Positions 1-7,605 of a DNA stretch of 64,000 nt are shown here, in pieces. The notes below the pieces were generated by a model, which worked only from the letters and a program-made list of their open reading frames with translations, did not search any database and had not been told where the DNA came from. A program made the translations under genes and the position numbers. Positions within the stretch are counted from its first letter, which is position 1; each line of letters begins with the position of its first letter. The stretch comes from JAPPLB01 sp965204095. GTDB taxonomy: Bacteria; Acidobacteriota; Terriglobia; Bryobacterales; UBA6623. The stretch lies in the NCBI GenBank assembly GCA_965204095.1, contig OZ241991.1, positions 1,674,001 through 1,738,000 of the forward strand. Reading direction: 5' to 3'.

Positions 1-444
1 GGTTGCCAATTGACGGAGTGCAGTATAGGCTGACGATGCACAAGTTGCGAGCAAGCTGCCTTGATAGCGATCGCTGCCCAGAGCTCGCAGGACTTCTCCG
101 GCTTCGGCAGGACACACATTACCGATTAACAGGCGTCCTTGTGCGGAACGGAGCGCGCGTGCAAACACTTTTCCCAAGGACTCGGTGTGGTCATCCGGAC
201 GCAGCAGTATTCGATGGTGGATTGGGACGTCCAAATTCAGGTCGCCGCAGTCATCGAGCAGGAGCAGGGACTCATCGGCGGGGAGCAGGCCTGCCAGCGC
301 CAGGATGATGGTTGTTTTACCGGAACCAATGTTCCCGGTCACAAGGATGTTGCGCCGATTGCGGAGACATTCAGCGCACGCCTCAACTACCCTGGGGGGC
401 AATGTTCCCATCTCGACAAGGTCTCTTGCAGTGTAGTTCGCCAT
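1..444 (-). CDS. VirB11/CpaF (TadA)-type secretion ATPase, 5'-truncated and cut by the window edge
   Basis: Reading leftward from an ATG at 444, the frame stays open to base 1 (148 codons seen). A Walker A motif, GNIGSGKTT, lies at residues 37-45. It is followed by an acidic strand (LLLLDDCGDL) in the place of the family's Walker B-like ED box, and then by LLIGNVCPAEAGEVLRAL and GSLLATCASSAYTALRQL, which match the order of the CpaF/VirB11 C-terminal ATPase domain. Family members energise type II/IV secretion, pili or conjugation. A TAA lies two codons upstream of the ATG, so the family's roughly 150+ residue N-terminal domain is missing. This is therefore probably a decayed or highly reduced gene. 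No pilus or conjugation partners are visible. The usual GEVRG motif is altered to GNVCP, which makes full activity doubtful. Confidence 0.6.
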   Translation of the reverse strand, partial: MANYTARDLVEMGTLPPRVVEACAECLRNRRNILVTGNIGSGKTTIILALAGLLPADESLLLLDDCGDLNLDVPIHHRILLRPDDHTESLGKVFARALRSAQGRLLIGNVCPAEAGEVLRALGSDRYQGSLLATCASSAYTALRQLAT

Positions 445-752
445 GCATTACGAGTAGCGCAGTGTGGCAGATTACGCCACCCCTCGAGCGACTCGAACGG
501 CTCAGTTAGTGCTGTGGAGAGGATCGTTTATGCAACGACCAGAGTCCAAAATGCCGCTGAGTTGCGCTGAGAGAGAATTGTATGCTGAAGGGAAGCGCGG
601 TTGCGGTGCGGTCGCGTCTTCAAGCTGCCGATCCGGACCTGCCAAAAGGTGGTCTTGTCTGGGGGCATGGGAGAATGAGTCATGCAGCGAAAACGCTGCG
701 GGGTGGTTTCACGGGGAGGACTACAACGGTCTGGGCAAGCGGAGGACGCAGT
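445..752. other. Intergenic region between divergent genes, no gene recognised
   Basis: About 308 bases separate the divergent starts at 444 (minus) and 753 (plus). An open minus-strand frame crosses it but has no family resemblance and runs against the well-supported gene at 753. I see no repeat or clear structured element here. Promoters for both flanking genes would be expected in it. Confidence 0.4.
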
Positions 753-1073
753 ATGATATCGAATCCAACTGACGATGAAAAATATCTGATCTTCAGAGCT
801 CTCGTTCGATCGATCAAGACAAACTCTGGTGATGGTTTCCACAACAGCGACCAGGGTCACCCTGCATATTTGGCGGGTGCGCAGGGGAATGACTCGGTGT
901 ATTGGGGCGATTCCCCTAATAAAAACACGCTTTTCAAGCTGCTTGCATCGTTCGATCAAACGTACCACGGCGAAGTCCCGAACCCAGATCTATCGACATG
1001 GCAGAAGTTCTGCGCTTTCGCGGTAGATGCGCATAATCGCGAGCACAAACCTAGGGACTTTCCTGGGGGATAA
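753..1073 (+). CDS. Hypothetical protein, 106 aa
   Basis: The frame opens with ATG at 753, preceded by a strong Shine-Dalgarno GGAGG at 741-745; longer upstream starts lack such a site. The predicted protein is soluble, without signal peptide or membrane segment, and is rich in polar residues (for example GDGFHNSDQGHPAYLAG in the first half and WQKFCAFAVDAHNREH near the end). I recognise no family. It lies between a truncated secretion ATPase and a HEPN-domain gene, so it is likely accessory-island cargo. Confidence 0.5.
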   Translation: MISNPTDDEKYLIFRALVRSIKTNSGDGFHNSDQGHPAYLAGAQGNDSVYWGDSPNKNTLFKLLASFDQTYHGEVPNPDLSTWQKFCAFAVDAHNREHKPRDFPGG

Positions 1074-1086
1074 ACGGAGAAGGGCC

Positions 1087-1179
1087 ATGCAGCCTCAACG
1101 TGGCGTGTTGGTTCCGATCGATGAGGCTCTCTCCGCGCTCGCCGGTATCGTTGCGGACCTCCCATTGGACCGAGCTTAG
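1087..1179 (+). CDS. Possible 30-residue small ORF
   Basis: An ATG at 1087 is preceded by GGAGAAGGG (1076-1084), which resembles a ribosome binding site, and the frame closes with TAG at 1177-1179. The product would be a short amphipathic peptide with the core IDEALSALAGIVADL. It starts 13 bases after the stop of the preceding gene and could be translationally coupled, or be the remaining 5' end of a lost gene. No homology is recognised. Confidence 0.25.
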   Translation: MQPQRGVLVPIDEALSALAGIVADLPLDRA

Positions 1180-1270
1180 CCGCTAGTACTCTCCACTGCG
1201 AAGCAGCTAGGCGATGCACGGCGCTTTGAGGAAATTCAGGCCGTTGGCCGTTGCGACTGCTGACCGACCC

Positions 1271-2938
1271 TTAGCGTATGACTTCTTTCGTTTTCTGAGC
1301 CGACCCTAGTTTAGAAACCCCGGAAGTGGACAGCAACGAAATACACGCATCGACTTGGTCAACTGGAATCGTCTCTAGAGACACATGCGCACGAGCCGCC
1401 AGTTCGATCGGGCGTAGGTCTTCCACATACAAGCTGTGGGCTATGCGATCCATTCCGGCACCGACCAAGGGAGGAGCCGTCCGTAAAGCAGCCCGGAGTG
1501 CAACTGCATCGGTTTTTCCCCAATGGAGAACTAGGTTCCGTTGGCGATAAAGGCGTCTGAACGCGTCGCCAGTGTGGGTTCGGATATCACGCAACTCTGT
1601 CCGCGGCGATCTGATCACCTTCTCAATTCTCTTGCGTGCGGCGAAATCAGACGGTGTTCGAAACTCCAGAGGCTGTCCAGCCTCTATTGCCTTAGCGATT
1701 ACTGAGCAGCGCTCGCGATTCTCGGAACACGATGACAACTTCGACAGAATCGAGGCGTTCGCAGGGCTGTCCTCTTTGAGTGCATATGAAAGTGCGGTCA
1801 ACTCTGCTCTAGGGAATGAGCACGCAACGAGAGCCGCAAGCCTGTCTGCAGCAACACCACGATCTTTTGGAGCGCTGAGGAGTGCCTCAATCGCGGCCCA
1901 ACCGCCAGCCGCTGCGGCACTTGGCGAGCTGCTCTCAAGATGAGATAAGAGTTCGATCGCCGCATCGAGCACCCCGGCCTTGTCTTGACACTGATAGACC
2001 CTATCCTCTCGATGAAGTGCTCGTACACGAACACCTCGAACATATTGACTACGTGGAAAGGGATTTGGCTGCCCTGCGACCCAGATTCTTGAGTTAATCT
2101 GTGCCGTTTTCCCGGTACCTACTGCTATACGAGCCACTAGATGATCGATACGCTCGCCAGCCAGTTGACTGGCGGACTCGGGATCGCGTGCCTCAATGGG
2201 GAATACTAATCCGCCACTAGGGCGAAGACCGGACACGGAGAAGGAGTTGCTCTTCAGCCAAGCAGAAACCTGAGCGGCGTTGCGCCATTCTGGTGGATAG
2301 CCGGATTTCGCCGCCGGCGAAGAATCGAGCACTATGAGGACGTCATACGTGTGAATCTGCCTCTGTGAGAGCGTATGCGCATCCTCCAGAATGTCGGCTA
2401 GGGTTCTTGTTCCAGCTTCATGGTGCAGTTTGAACTTCCACCATCGATGGAGATAATTGGAGCTAAAACCGAGATCCAGAAGGTGGGACGCAACAGATCT
2501 GGCTGTTCGCTCGACTTTCGGACGATCGTTGGAGATCCGAAATTCTTCGGCCCAACGTTTCATGTACTTGGACTCGACCCGATTCGTTAGGGTTCGCAGC
2601 GCATGATATTCAAGTCCGTTATAGACAACGGTCTTCTTCAGCAGGCTCCGCAAGGTGTGAAGCTCGTGTTTGTCACCTGCGCCCGGGTCCCGACCTGAGA
2701 GGCGCAGACAGCTCGATCCGAGCGATTTCAACACAGATTCATGTAGGACGCTATTGTGGAAAGCTTCACTGGCCTCAAGCATCTCGCGCAGCGTGAGAGA
2801 CAACCCGGGATTCCACAACCCTCGGTGCCAAGGAGTTGAACTGGAGAAGAAGTCGAGCAATCGAGCCGCTATCAGGCGGTCGTCCGGGTTGCCTGGATGT
2901 AGCACTGATGTTATTATCCCAGTAGGACTAAGATCCAA
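1271..2938 (-). CDS. Large HEPN-domain protein, possible antiphage or stress ribonuclease
   Basis: This is a 555-aa soluble protein. Roughly the last third resembles HEPN-type domains of ApeA-like proteins: a helix GWAAIEALLSAPKDRG, then DRLAALVACSFPRAELTAL, and near residue 465 the sequence RQRNLVLHWG, which fits the HEPN catalytic consensus R-X4-6-H. HEPN domains with this motif are metal-independent RNases in many defence and toxin systems. The N-terminal 300 residues match no family I can name, although a DVLIVLDSS stretch (about residue 195) looks like a Rossmann-type strand. The start appears to be TTG at 2938, with no strong ribosome binding site, so the true start may differ. It is encoded alone in an accessory island with SLATT and thermonuclease-like genes. 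Function is inferred. Confidence 0.55.
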   Translation of the reverse strand: MDLSPTGIITSVLHPGNPDDRLIAARLLDFFSSSTPWHRGLWNPGLSLTLREMLEASEAFHNSVLHESVLKSLGSSCLRLSGRDPGAGDKHELHTLRSLLKKTVVYNGLEYHALRTLTNRVESKYMKRWAEEFRISNDRPKVERTARSVASHLLDLGFSSNYLHRWWKFKLHHEAGTRTLADILEDAHTLSQRQIHTYDVLIVLDSSPAAKSGYPPEWRNAAQVSAWLKSNSFSVSGLRPSGGLVFPIEARDPESASQLAGERIDHLVARIAVGTGKTAQINSRIWVAGQPNPFPRSQYVRGVRVRALHREDRVYQCQDKAGVLDAAIELLSHLESSSPSAAAAGGWAAIEALLSAPKDRGVAADRLAALVACSFPRAELTALSYALKEDSPANASILSKLSSCSENRERCSVIAKAIEAGQPLEFRTPSDFAARKRIEKVIRSPRTELRDIRTHTGDAFRRLYRQRNLVLHWGKTDAVALRAALRTAPPLVGAGMDRIAHSLYVEDLRPIELAARAHVSLETIPVDQVDACISLLSTSGVSKLGSAQKTKEVIR

Positions 2939-3437
2939 GAGCTATAGGGGTAAGTCCCCCGAACGATTAGGGTGCCATGTGTGTCCTAAACGCGGCGTAC
3001 TGCCCCTTTGTCATTCGATGGCCCTCTCTGTTCGGGGAGGGCCATCGTTTGTAACAACGCGGCTCCAGGCCAGCAACGAGCGATCAAACCAGGGACTACC
3101 GCCGCGTGGTGAAGCTTCTTCGCGATGGCGGGGACGAATCGACACGTACTCCGGGTCCAGCCTGAGGCCGGAAACGTCAACTGCGAAGTGGCCCAGAGTT
3201 GAGGGATAGCGTCTAGTCCCCGCTGAGCTGATGGCCTTCCCTCACCACGGCTCTGTTCCAATGGTAACGGATTTCATCCGCCGGTTTTCCCACAGATGAA
3301 GAGAACAATGAGAGTGGTCACAACAGCGATGACTGCGGCCACGCCCACCACCAACGTGCCCATTCCGCACAGTGGCCGGTCCATTGCAAAAAGCATGGCT
3401 ACTGCAGCGGCTAGTGCTTGGCTTTCTTGCGTTCTTC
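2939..3437. other. 499-base region without a confident gene
   Basis: It lies upstream of the HEPN gene and downstream of the minus-strand gene ending at 3438. It contains the strong hairpin at 3016-3047. Open frames here are short and show no family resemblance. A minus-strand frame at 3274-3579 has a hydrophobic tail (GTLVVGVAAVIAVVTTLIVLF) but overlaps the better gene at 3438-3665, so I do not call it. Confidence 0.4.
3016..3047 (+). terminator. Perfect 11-bp hairpin, terminator-like
   Basis: CGATGGCCCTC (3016-3026) is exactly complementary to GAGGGCCATCG (3037-3047) across a 10-base loop. On the plus strand it is followed by a short T-rich run (ttt gt). The shape fits an intrinsic terminator, but no plus-strand gene is recognised just upstream. 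It may instead end an unannotated RNA or be a protein-binding palindrome. Confidence 0.4.
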
Positions 3438-3665
3438 CTATGACTGCAGGACTTCGAACACGGTGAGGCCGTAGGCGAGGGCTTGCAGGCCCAGCTCTCC
3501 GAGGGGCATGTTGACGCGCAAGGCCAGGTTTTCGTTGGCCGCAGCTTCGTCGGGCGTGAGCAGCAGCCCCAGGTGACACATCTCGTGTCGCGGCAGCTTG
3601 CGCGCGGGATTGTCGGGATCGATCACCTTGTGCAGATCGCTGGCGTTGTCGAAGTACGTGGTCAT
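3438..3665 (-). CDS. Hypothetical protein, 75 aa
   Basis: The ATG at 3665 gives a compact 75-aa protein beginning MTTYFDNASDLHKVID and containing ARKLPRHEMCHLGLLLTPDEAAANENLALR. A longer 96-aa reading from 3728 is possible but would overlap the stop region of the gene upstream (3718). The product is soluble with an acidic, helix-forming middle. No family is recognised. It is the most distal member of a minus-strand run (5187 to 3438) that includes a SLATT-like protein. Confidence 0.4.
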   Translation of the reverse strand: MTTYFDNASDLHKVIDPDNPARKLPRHEMCHLGLLLTPDEAAANENLALRVNMPLGELGLQALAYGLTVFEVLQS

Positions 3666-3717
3666 AGACGTTTTTGCCGGACTTGAATTGATGAGCGATA
3701 GATGGATTGCGAATGGA

Positions 3718-4308
3718 TCAAAGATCAAGCTCGATCAGGCGACCGTTGCGGATCTGAAAGTCACGCGATACGAGTTCGCCAGTAGAGGTGAGCCAACGTA
3801 AGGTCATGCCGGGACCGTGGACGATCAGGCAATCGATCCGGATGCGGTCTCCGAGGAATGCGCTGCCGGCGTTGACGGCCTTCCCATCGCGTTCGACAAG
3901 CACGTGCAGCTCGTAGTACTGGCGTCGGCTTCCCACGGTGGAAACGAGGACGGAGGCGGCGTCGTTTCCGCCCTGGTCGTCGATGTTGCCGAGGGCGAAT
4001 CCCCAAAGCTCGACATTGAGACGAGCTTCGAGCCCCTCCGCTTCCGGATTTCCGGTGAAGGCGCCGTCGCGCAGTGCGACTGATCCGGAAGCCGTCCATT
4101 CGGAATCGTAGGTGGCGTTCAGGGCATGCTCAGCCGTCAGGCCAGGGGGAGCGAAAAGATACCAGATGAGGATGCAGGAGGCGATCAGGACAGCCGCAAC
4201 GAGGGTAGCGGGCTGCGCGAATCCGTGACGGTTCGGGCGGCGCTCGATGTCGACCGAGCGGCGGTAGTGATCGAGGGAGGGTTGTCGCACAGGGCTTTCA
4301 GATCGCAT
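3718..4308 (-). CDS. Membrane-anchored hypothetical protein, 196 aa
   Basis: The ATG at 4308 overlaps the stop of the SLATT-like gene (4298) by 11 bases, which suggests translational coupling; a longer ORF exists but would overlap further. The N-terminus is basic (about 33 residues) and is followed by one hydrophobic helix, TLVAAVLIASCILIWYLF. The rest, about 140 residues, is predicted to lie outside or at the membrane surface and has a beta-rich composition (for example GFALGNIDDQGGNDAASVLVS and YYELHVLVERDG). No family is recognised. Its position suggests it works with the two-helix membrane protein upstream. Confidence 0.5.
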   Translation of the reverse strand: MRSESPVRQPSLDHYRRSVDIERRPNRHGFAQPATLVAAVLIASCILIWYLFAPPGLTAEHALNATYDSEWTASGSVALRDGAFTGNPEAEGLEARLNVELWGFALGNIDDQGGNDAASVLVSTVGSRRQYYELHVLVERDGKAVNAGSAFLGDRIRIDCLIVHGPGMTLRWLTSTGELVSRDFQIRNGRLIELDL

Positions 4309-4876
4309 GAGGCTGTGATGGATCGTCAGGAATCCTGGCGAGGGCCGAATAACGAGGTTCTGAAGCCCCAGGAGCATCATCGGACTGATGGTGCATCGAC
4401 CAGAATTGCTCGGCGTCGCGGCGGCAACGCTCCATGAGCCGTTTCGAAAGCGGAAGATCGGCGTGGGCGTACAGCAGGGCGACGCGCTGCCGGTGCGTGA
4501 GCTTGCGCCAGGACGCGCGCAGATCGTCGTTGCTGTGAAGATGGCTGTTGGTGTAGAGGATGAGCCATTCGGAAGCGATAGATTGCATTTGGCTGTAGAT
4601 GGTGCCGCTGTAGGCGGCGCGTTCTTCGAAGTGTCCGAAGACCTTCACGATGCTGGCAGCGGCGGCGAGCGAGAAGATCAGGGCCGTAATCCAGTTCGGA
4701 AGGGAATTGAGCATGACGATGATTCCGGCAAAGGAAGTGATGATGATGACGATGCTCAGCAGCTCGTTCAGCCTGGCGAGGCGGCGGCCGAGGCAGTGGT
4801 AGTAGCGGGACAGCTTTTCGGCCTCGATCACGGATCGCTGAAGCAGGTGAAGGGTGTCGTCGGTGGGAGCGTTCAT
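4298..4876 (-). CDS. SLATT-like two-transmembrane effector protein, 192 aa
   Basis: The ATG at 4876 overlaps the preceding stop (4873) as ATGA. The layout is a helical N-terminus of about 40 residues, two close hydrophobic helices (LSIVIIITSFAGIIVML and WITALIFSLAAAASIVKVFG), and a long helical cytoplasmic tail (YSGTIYSQMQSIASEW onward). This matches SLATT domains, the two-helix pore-type effectors found with nucleotide-signalling and other conflict systems. No CD-NTase or SLOG gene is seen nearby, so assignment rests on topology alone. It sits in a coupled operon with a 104-aa protein upstream and a membrane-anchored protein downstream. Confidence 0.5.
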   Translation of the reverse strand: MNAPTDDTLHLLQRSVIEAEKLSRYYHCLGRRLARLNELLSIVIIITSFAGIIVMLNSLPNWITALIFSLAAAASIVKVFGHFEERAAYSGTIYSQMQSIASEWLILYTNSHLHSNDDLRASWRKLTHRQRVALLYAHADLPLSKRLMERCRRDAEQFWSMHHQSDDAPGASEPRYSALARIPDDPSQPHAI

Positions 4877-5187
4877 GGGGCGTTGTGGTCGGTAGTGCGG
4901 GGGATGCGCTTGGCGCGGAAGGCGCGGCCGGCTTCCCGGACGCGCTGCTTGAGCCGATCGAGAGTGGCCTTGTCGTCGGCGATGATGAAGCGGGCGATGC
5001 GCGTCATCTCGACCTGGTAGCGCCGCGGGATGAGCGTCTCGCCGCAAATCCAGTTGCGGTTATCGAGGCGGCGCAGGGTGTGATCGAGGGTGACGGCCTT
5101 GCCCTCGACGATGATTCTGAGCGAGCGTCTGCGGCCGTGCTCGATGTCGATCGCGTGGCGGCAGTCCTTCAGCGAGACCTGTCTCAT
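4873..5187 (-). CDS. Hypothetical protein, 104 aa, in operon with SLATT-like gene
   Basis: The frame starts at ATG 5187 and ends in a 4-base ATGA overlap with the SLATT-like gene. The protein is basic and soluble, beginning MRQVSLKDCRHAIDIEHGRR, with TLDHTLRRLDNRNWICGE in the middle and a highly charged C-terminus. A DNA- or RNA-binding role is conceivable from the charge, but no motif proves it. As the first gene of the coupled set it could be the sensor or regulator for the membrane effector. Confidence 0.5.
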   Translation of the reverse strand: MRQVSLKDCRHAIDIEHGRRRSLRIIVEGKAVTLDHTLRRLDNRNWICGETLIPRRYQVEMTRIARFIIADDKATLDRLKQRVREAGRAFRAKRIPRTTDHNAP

Positions 5188-5368
5188 GAACTTCGATGAT
5201 CCTGCGCGGCCGGGGCGGAGTCAACCGCGCCGAGCGATCGGAGAGCGCGCAAACTCTTCGCGATCGCGAGCGCAGCGAGCATCGCGGCGGCGGGGGAGGG
5301 CGGCGGCGAGCTCCGCGCGGAGCGCGGGGCTGGGAAGGGCGTTTGCAGGCGACGCGGACGGCGCCGGC

Positions 5369-6013
5369 TCAGCCTTGGACGTTGGGTTCGTCGAACGGCA
5401 GGTGGAAGGCATCCGGAAGAATGATGGGGAGCGTGGGGGCGAACCCCAGGACTTGCTGCGCGTCCCAGGGGCAGTCCTCGGGCAGCCGTTGATTCCAGCC
5501 GCCGCGCTGCTGTGCGGCCAGAACATTGTTGCGCAGTTCGTCGGGGATGTAGTTGCCGTAGGTGAGCACGGTCCAGGCTTCGCCGCGCCCGCTGGGCCAG
5601 GCGTAGCGCAGCATGGGCTCGACGAAGCAGAGCGCTGCAGGGCTGTTGCGAAACAGGGTTTCGAGTCCCATGCGGTTGTATGCGACGGCGTCCTTCCACT
5701 GCCTGCGGGTGGATGAGCCGGCCACTGGTGCGAAGCGCAGCAGCAGCAGCGACTTGATCGCGATGCGGAAATGCGAGCGTCCGGTGGCGATCAGGTCATC
5801 GACCTGGCGCTGCAAGCTGTCGATGACGTTGTCGAGGTCGAAGCGGTCGTAGCGGCCGCTCTGCAGCCGGCCGATGGTATGCAGTAGCCATCCGATCCTG
5901 TCGCGGCCCTTGAGGCCGCGGTCATTGCTGTCGATGAGCTTTTCGAAGAGGGGATCGGTGTCGTCCTTCCATTGCTGGCGGGGAGTGAGGGGTTCCTGTT
6001 CGTTCAGCATCAT
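5369..6013 (-). CDS. DUF29-like protein, 214 aa
   Basis: The reading frame starts at two adjacent ATG codons (6013 and 6010). The middle resembles DUF29: a LQSGRYDRFDLDNVIDSL segment, then RSHFRIAIKSLLLLRFAP, then RRQWKDAVAYNRMGLETLFRNSPAAL, matching the family's order of LD.eN..EE helix, HLLKW helix and R..I...L..SPSL helix. The histidine/tryptophan positions typical of DUF29 are only partly kept. DUF29 function is unknown and it is frequent in mobile or stress-related loci. A conserved hairpin lies 35 bases before the start (6048-6078), shared with the gene at 6684. Assignment is tentative. Confidence 0.45.
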   Translation of the reverse strand: MMLNEQEPLTPRQQWKDDTDPLFEKLIDSNDRGLKGRDRIGWLLHTIGRLQSGRYDRFDLDNVIDSLQRQVDDLIATGRSHFRIAIKSLLLLRFAPVAGSSTRRQWKDAVAYNRMGLETLFRNSPAALCFVEPMLRYAWPSGRGEAWTVLTYGNYIPDELRNNVLAAQQRGGWNQRLPEDCPWDAQQVLGFAPTLPIILPDAFHLPFDEPNVQG

Positions 6014-6047
6014 GGTGTTGGGGCTCGTTGTGGAGAGAGGGTTGGGA

Positions 6048-6078
6048 GCTTTCCGCTCGCATGCGATTGGCGGAAAGC
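6048..6078. promoter_or_regulatory. Palindrome copy 1 upstream of DUF29-like gene
   Basis: GCTTTCCGC (6048-6056) pairs perfectly with GCGGAAAGC (6070-6078) across 13 bases. It ends 35 bases before the start codon at 6013. The sequence around it is nearly repeated at 6711-6755 before another minus-strand gene at the same distance, which suggests an operator or 5'-leader hairpin. Confidence 0.5.
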
Positions 6079-6100
6079 GCAGAACCCGCCAGCGAGGCGC

Positions 6101-6301
6101 TTACGGGCTGCACTCGTAGAGGCAGTCCCGCCAGTGGCATACGCGGCAGGAAGCGCCGGCTTCGAGATCGATGCGGCGCAGGGCGTTCTTGCGACCGCAC
6201 GCCGGGCAGCGCGTCCGCAGGGCGCGCCGCTTCATGGCTTGGCTGAGCTGTTCGCGCCAGCGGTTTTTCGCTCCGGGCTGACGGTTCTTGTAGAAGGGCA
6301 T
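6101..6301 (-). CDS. Small zinc-ribbon protein, 66 aa
   Basis: A basic N-terminal half (FYKNRQPGAKNRWREQLSQ) is followed by two CxxC knuckles, CPAC and CRVC, about 20 residues apart, then a CLYEC tail. This is the arrangement of a zinc ribbon. Such small proteins often bind nucleic acid or act as adaptor subunits, but no specific family is recognised. It lies between the two copies of a shared upstream palindrome, in an accessory region. Confidence 0.5.
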   Translation of the reverse strand: MPFYKNRQPGAKNRWREQLSQAMKRRALRTRCPACGRKNALRRIDLEAGASCRVCHWRDCLYECSP

Positions 6302-6489
6302 CTACCCGTGAGTCCGAGGCCGCAACCGCGGACTCCGGACGCGATCACTCTGATGAAGATCGAAGGTCAGAGAAGAGGAACTTTCGGCCGACGTCGCCAC
6401 TTCTCTTGCCTGAAGAATGAAGCAAGAGGACATTGCGCCGGCGTTGCTGGAGGGGGCAGTGGCGCACGCCGGCCGGAGCGCGGTCCGCG

Positions 6490-6684
6490 CTACTTCGATC
6501 GCGGTTTGGGAACCCTGCAGTGGTGGTAGGCGATCCAGCCGATATGGAACCACTTGCGGCAGCCCCGGCACTGGCGGCACAGGGCGCCGTCGATGAGCTT
6601 CTTCACTCCCCAGCTCCAGCCCCACTTCGGCTGGCCGTTAGAATTGGCGTTGGACGGCTGGCGGCTGTTCGGGTGATCCGGCAT
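6490..6684 (-). CDS. Small cysteine-rich protein, 64 aa
   Basis: The ATG at 6684 has GAGGA about 12 bases upstream. The product has a low-complexity polar N-terminus (Asn, Ser, Gln, Pro), then CRQCRGCRKWFHIGW and YHHC, a C-x2-C-x2-C plus His/Cys cluster that could bind zinc. The hairpin at 6718-6748 sits 34 bases upstream of its start, as it does for the DUF29-like gene. No family is recognised. Confidence 0.45.
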   Translation of the reverse strand: MPDHPNSRQPSNANSNGQPKWGWSWGVKKLIDGALCRQCRGCRKWFHIGWIAYHHCRVPKPRSK

Positions 6685-6717
6685 GGTGACGTGTCCTCAT
6701 CGAGGTAAGGGTTGGGA

Positions 6718-6748
6718 GCTTTCCGCTCGTCCGGCGTTGGCGGAAAGC
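6718..6748. promoter_or_regulatory. Palindrome copy 2, between divergent small gene and thermonuclease-like gene
   Basis: GCTTTCCGC (6718-6726) pairs with GCGGAAAGC (6740-6748), the same arms as copy 1 at 6048-6078 with a different loop. The preceding GTTGGGA is also shared. It lies 34 bases before the minus-strand start at 6684 and 54 bases before the plus-strand start at 6802, so it could control both. Confidence 0.5.
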
Positions 6749-6801
6749 GGAGAACCCTGGCGAGGCGGCGATCGTTGCAGCCGTCCGGAAAGGGAGGGAG
6801 C

Positions 6802-7290
6802 ATGGAGCTGATTGCGCTGGCGATCGTCGCGGCCGTGCTGCTGTACCTGGCCGGACGGCTCCCGAGGAAACGGCCGGGCGACCTGATCAAGGGCTGGGCG
6901 AAGGTGACGGACGGCGACGGAGTGAAGGTGAAGGGCTACACGGTGCGCCTGGCGGGCCTCGATGCGCCGGAATGGAATCAGAAGGCGAAGCACCGCTTCG
7001 GCTTCTGGTTCAACCACGGCAAGCGGGTGAAGCGGGCGCTGGCTCGCGAGCTCGCCGGCCGCCGCGTCCAGGTGCGGGTGGAGGGGTACGACCGCTACGG
7101 ACGGGTGCTGGGGACGGTGAGCTGCCGGGGTAGAGACGTGGGGGAATGGCTGGTGCGGTCGGGACACGCGATCGCCTGCTTCGACAGCCGCTACAAGGCG
7201 GCGGAGCGCGAAGCGCAAAGCGAGCGCCGGGGGATGTGGGGCTACGATCAGGCGTTCGATCCGAGGGCCTGGCGAGGCGGCAAGCGATAG
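6802..7290 (+). CDS. Membrane-anchored thermonuclease (SNase)-family protein, 162 aa
   Basis: The ATG at 6802 follows AAGGGAGGGAG, a good ribosome binding site; an in-frame upstream ATG at 6712 falls before the palindrome and is less likely. The first 20 residues form one hydrophobic helix (LIALAIVAAVLLYLAG). The rest follows the staphylococcal nuclease fold order: KVTDGDGVKVKGYTVRLAGLDAPE, YDRYGRVLGTV and a C-terminal ERRGMWGYD. Known catalytic positions of the family (Arg in VRLAGLDAPE, Asp before it, Arg in DRYGR) appear kept. Likely an extracytoplasmic nuclease anchored by its N-terminus. Confidence 0.8.
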   Translation: MELIALAIVAAVLLYLAGRLPRKRPGDLIKGWAKVTDGDGVKVKGYTVRLAGLDAPEWNQKAKHRFGFWFNHGKRVKRALARELAGRRVQVRVEGYDRYGRVLGTVSCRGRDVGEWLVRSGHAIACFDSRYKAAEREAQSERRGMWGYDQAFDPRAWRGGKR

Positions 7291-7311
7291 CGCTGCCGGC
7301 GAGCGGCGCGG

Positions 7312-7605
7312 TCAGAGATCGGGCTTGGGGTTATGCTGGGCGATGCGGGTATCCTCGATCGCGCGCAGCGTGTGAACGCTATCGAGCACGGAACGTTGAG
7401 AGTGAACGAGAAACTCCGTCTGTAGCCAGTCGAAGCGCCGGACGCGCTCGATGAGATTGGACACTTCGACGACAACCTCCGTCCATTGATGTCCGCTGAA
7501 GTTGTCATAAGCCGTTTTCTCGTCAAGGTCGTCCTTGAGGCGCTTCCAATCCCTGCGAAGGTTCCAGGTTTTCGTCATGGCGGCGGCGCGGTCGGCGGGG
7601 TTCAT
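7312..7605 (-). CDS. Hypothetical protein, about 97 aa
   Basis: Two in-frame starts are possible, ATG 7605 and ATG 7578; neither has a clear ribosome binding site. The product is soluble and helical (WKRLKDDLDEKTAYDN, VVVEVSNLIERVRRFDWLQ). The frame is open back to the stop codon of the gene upstream (7708), with sensible coding-like residues (SSSEVLRRRLAALLAETEELVHPERIV) but no start. The two ORFs may therefore be one gene split by a TGA, or a start may be non-canonical. Confidence 0.4.
   Translation of the reverse strand: MNPADRAAAMTKTWNLRRDWKRLKDDLDEKTAYDNFSGHQWTEVVVEVSNLIERVRRFDWLQTEFLVHSQRSVLDSVHTLRAIEDTRIAQHNPKPDL

Noticed and set aside
528..968. A 146-residue minus-strand open frame between the divergent genes
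   Set aside because: It overlaps the gene at 753-1073, which has a strong ribosome binding site, and it shows no motif.
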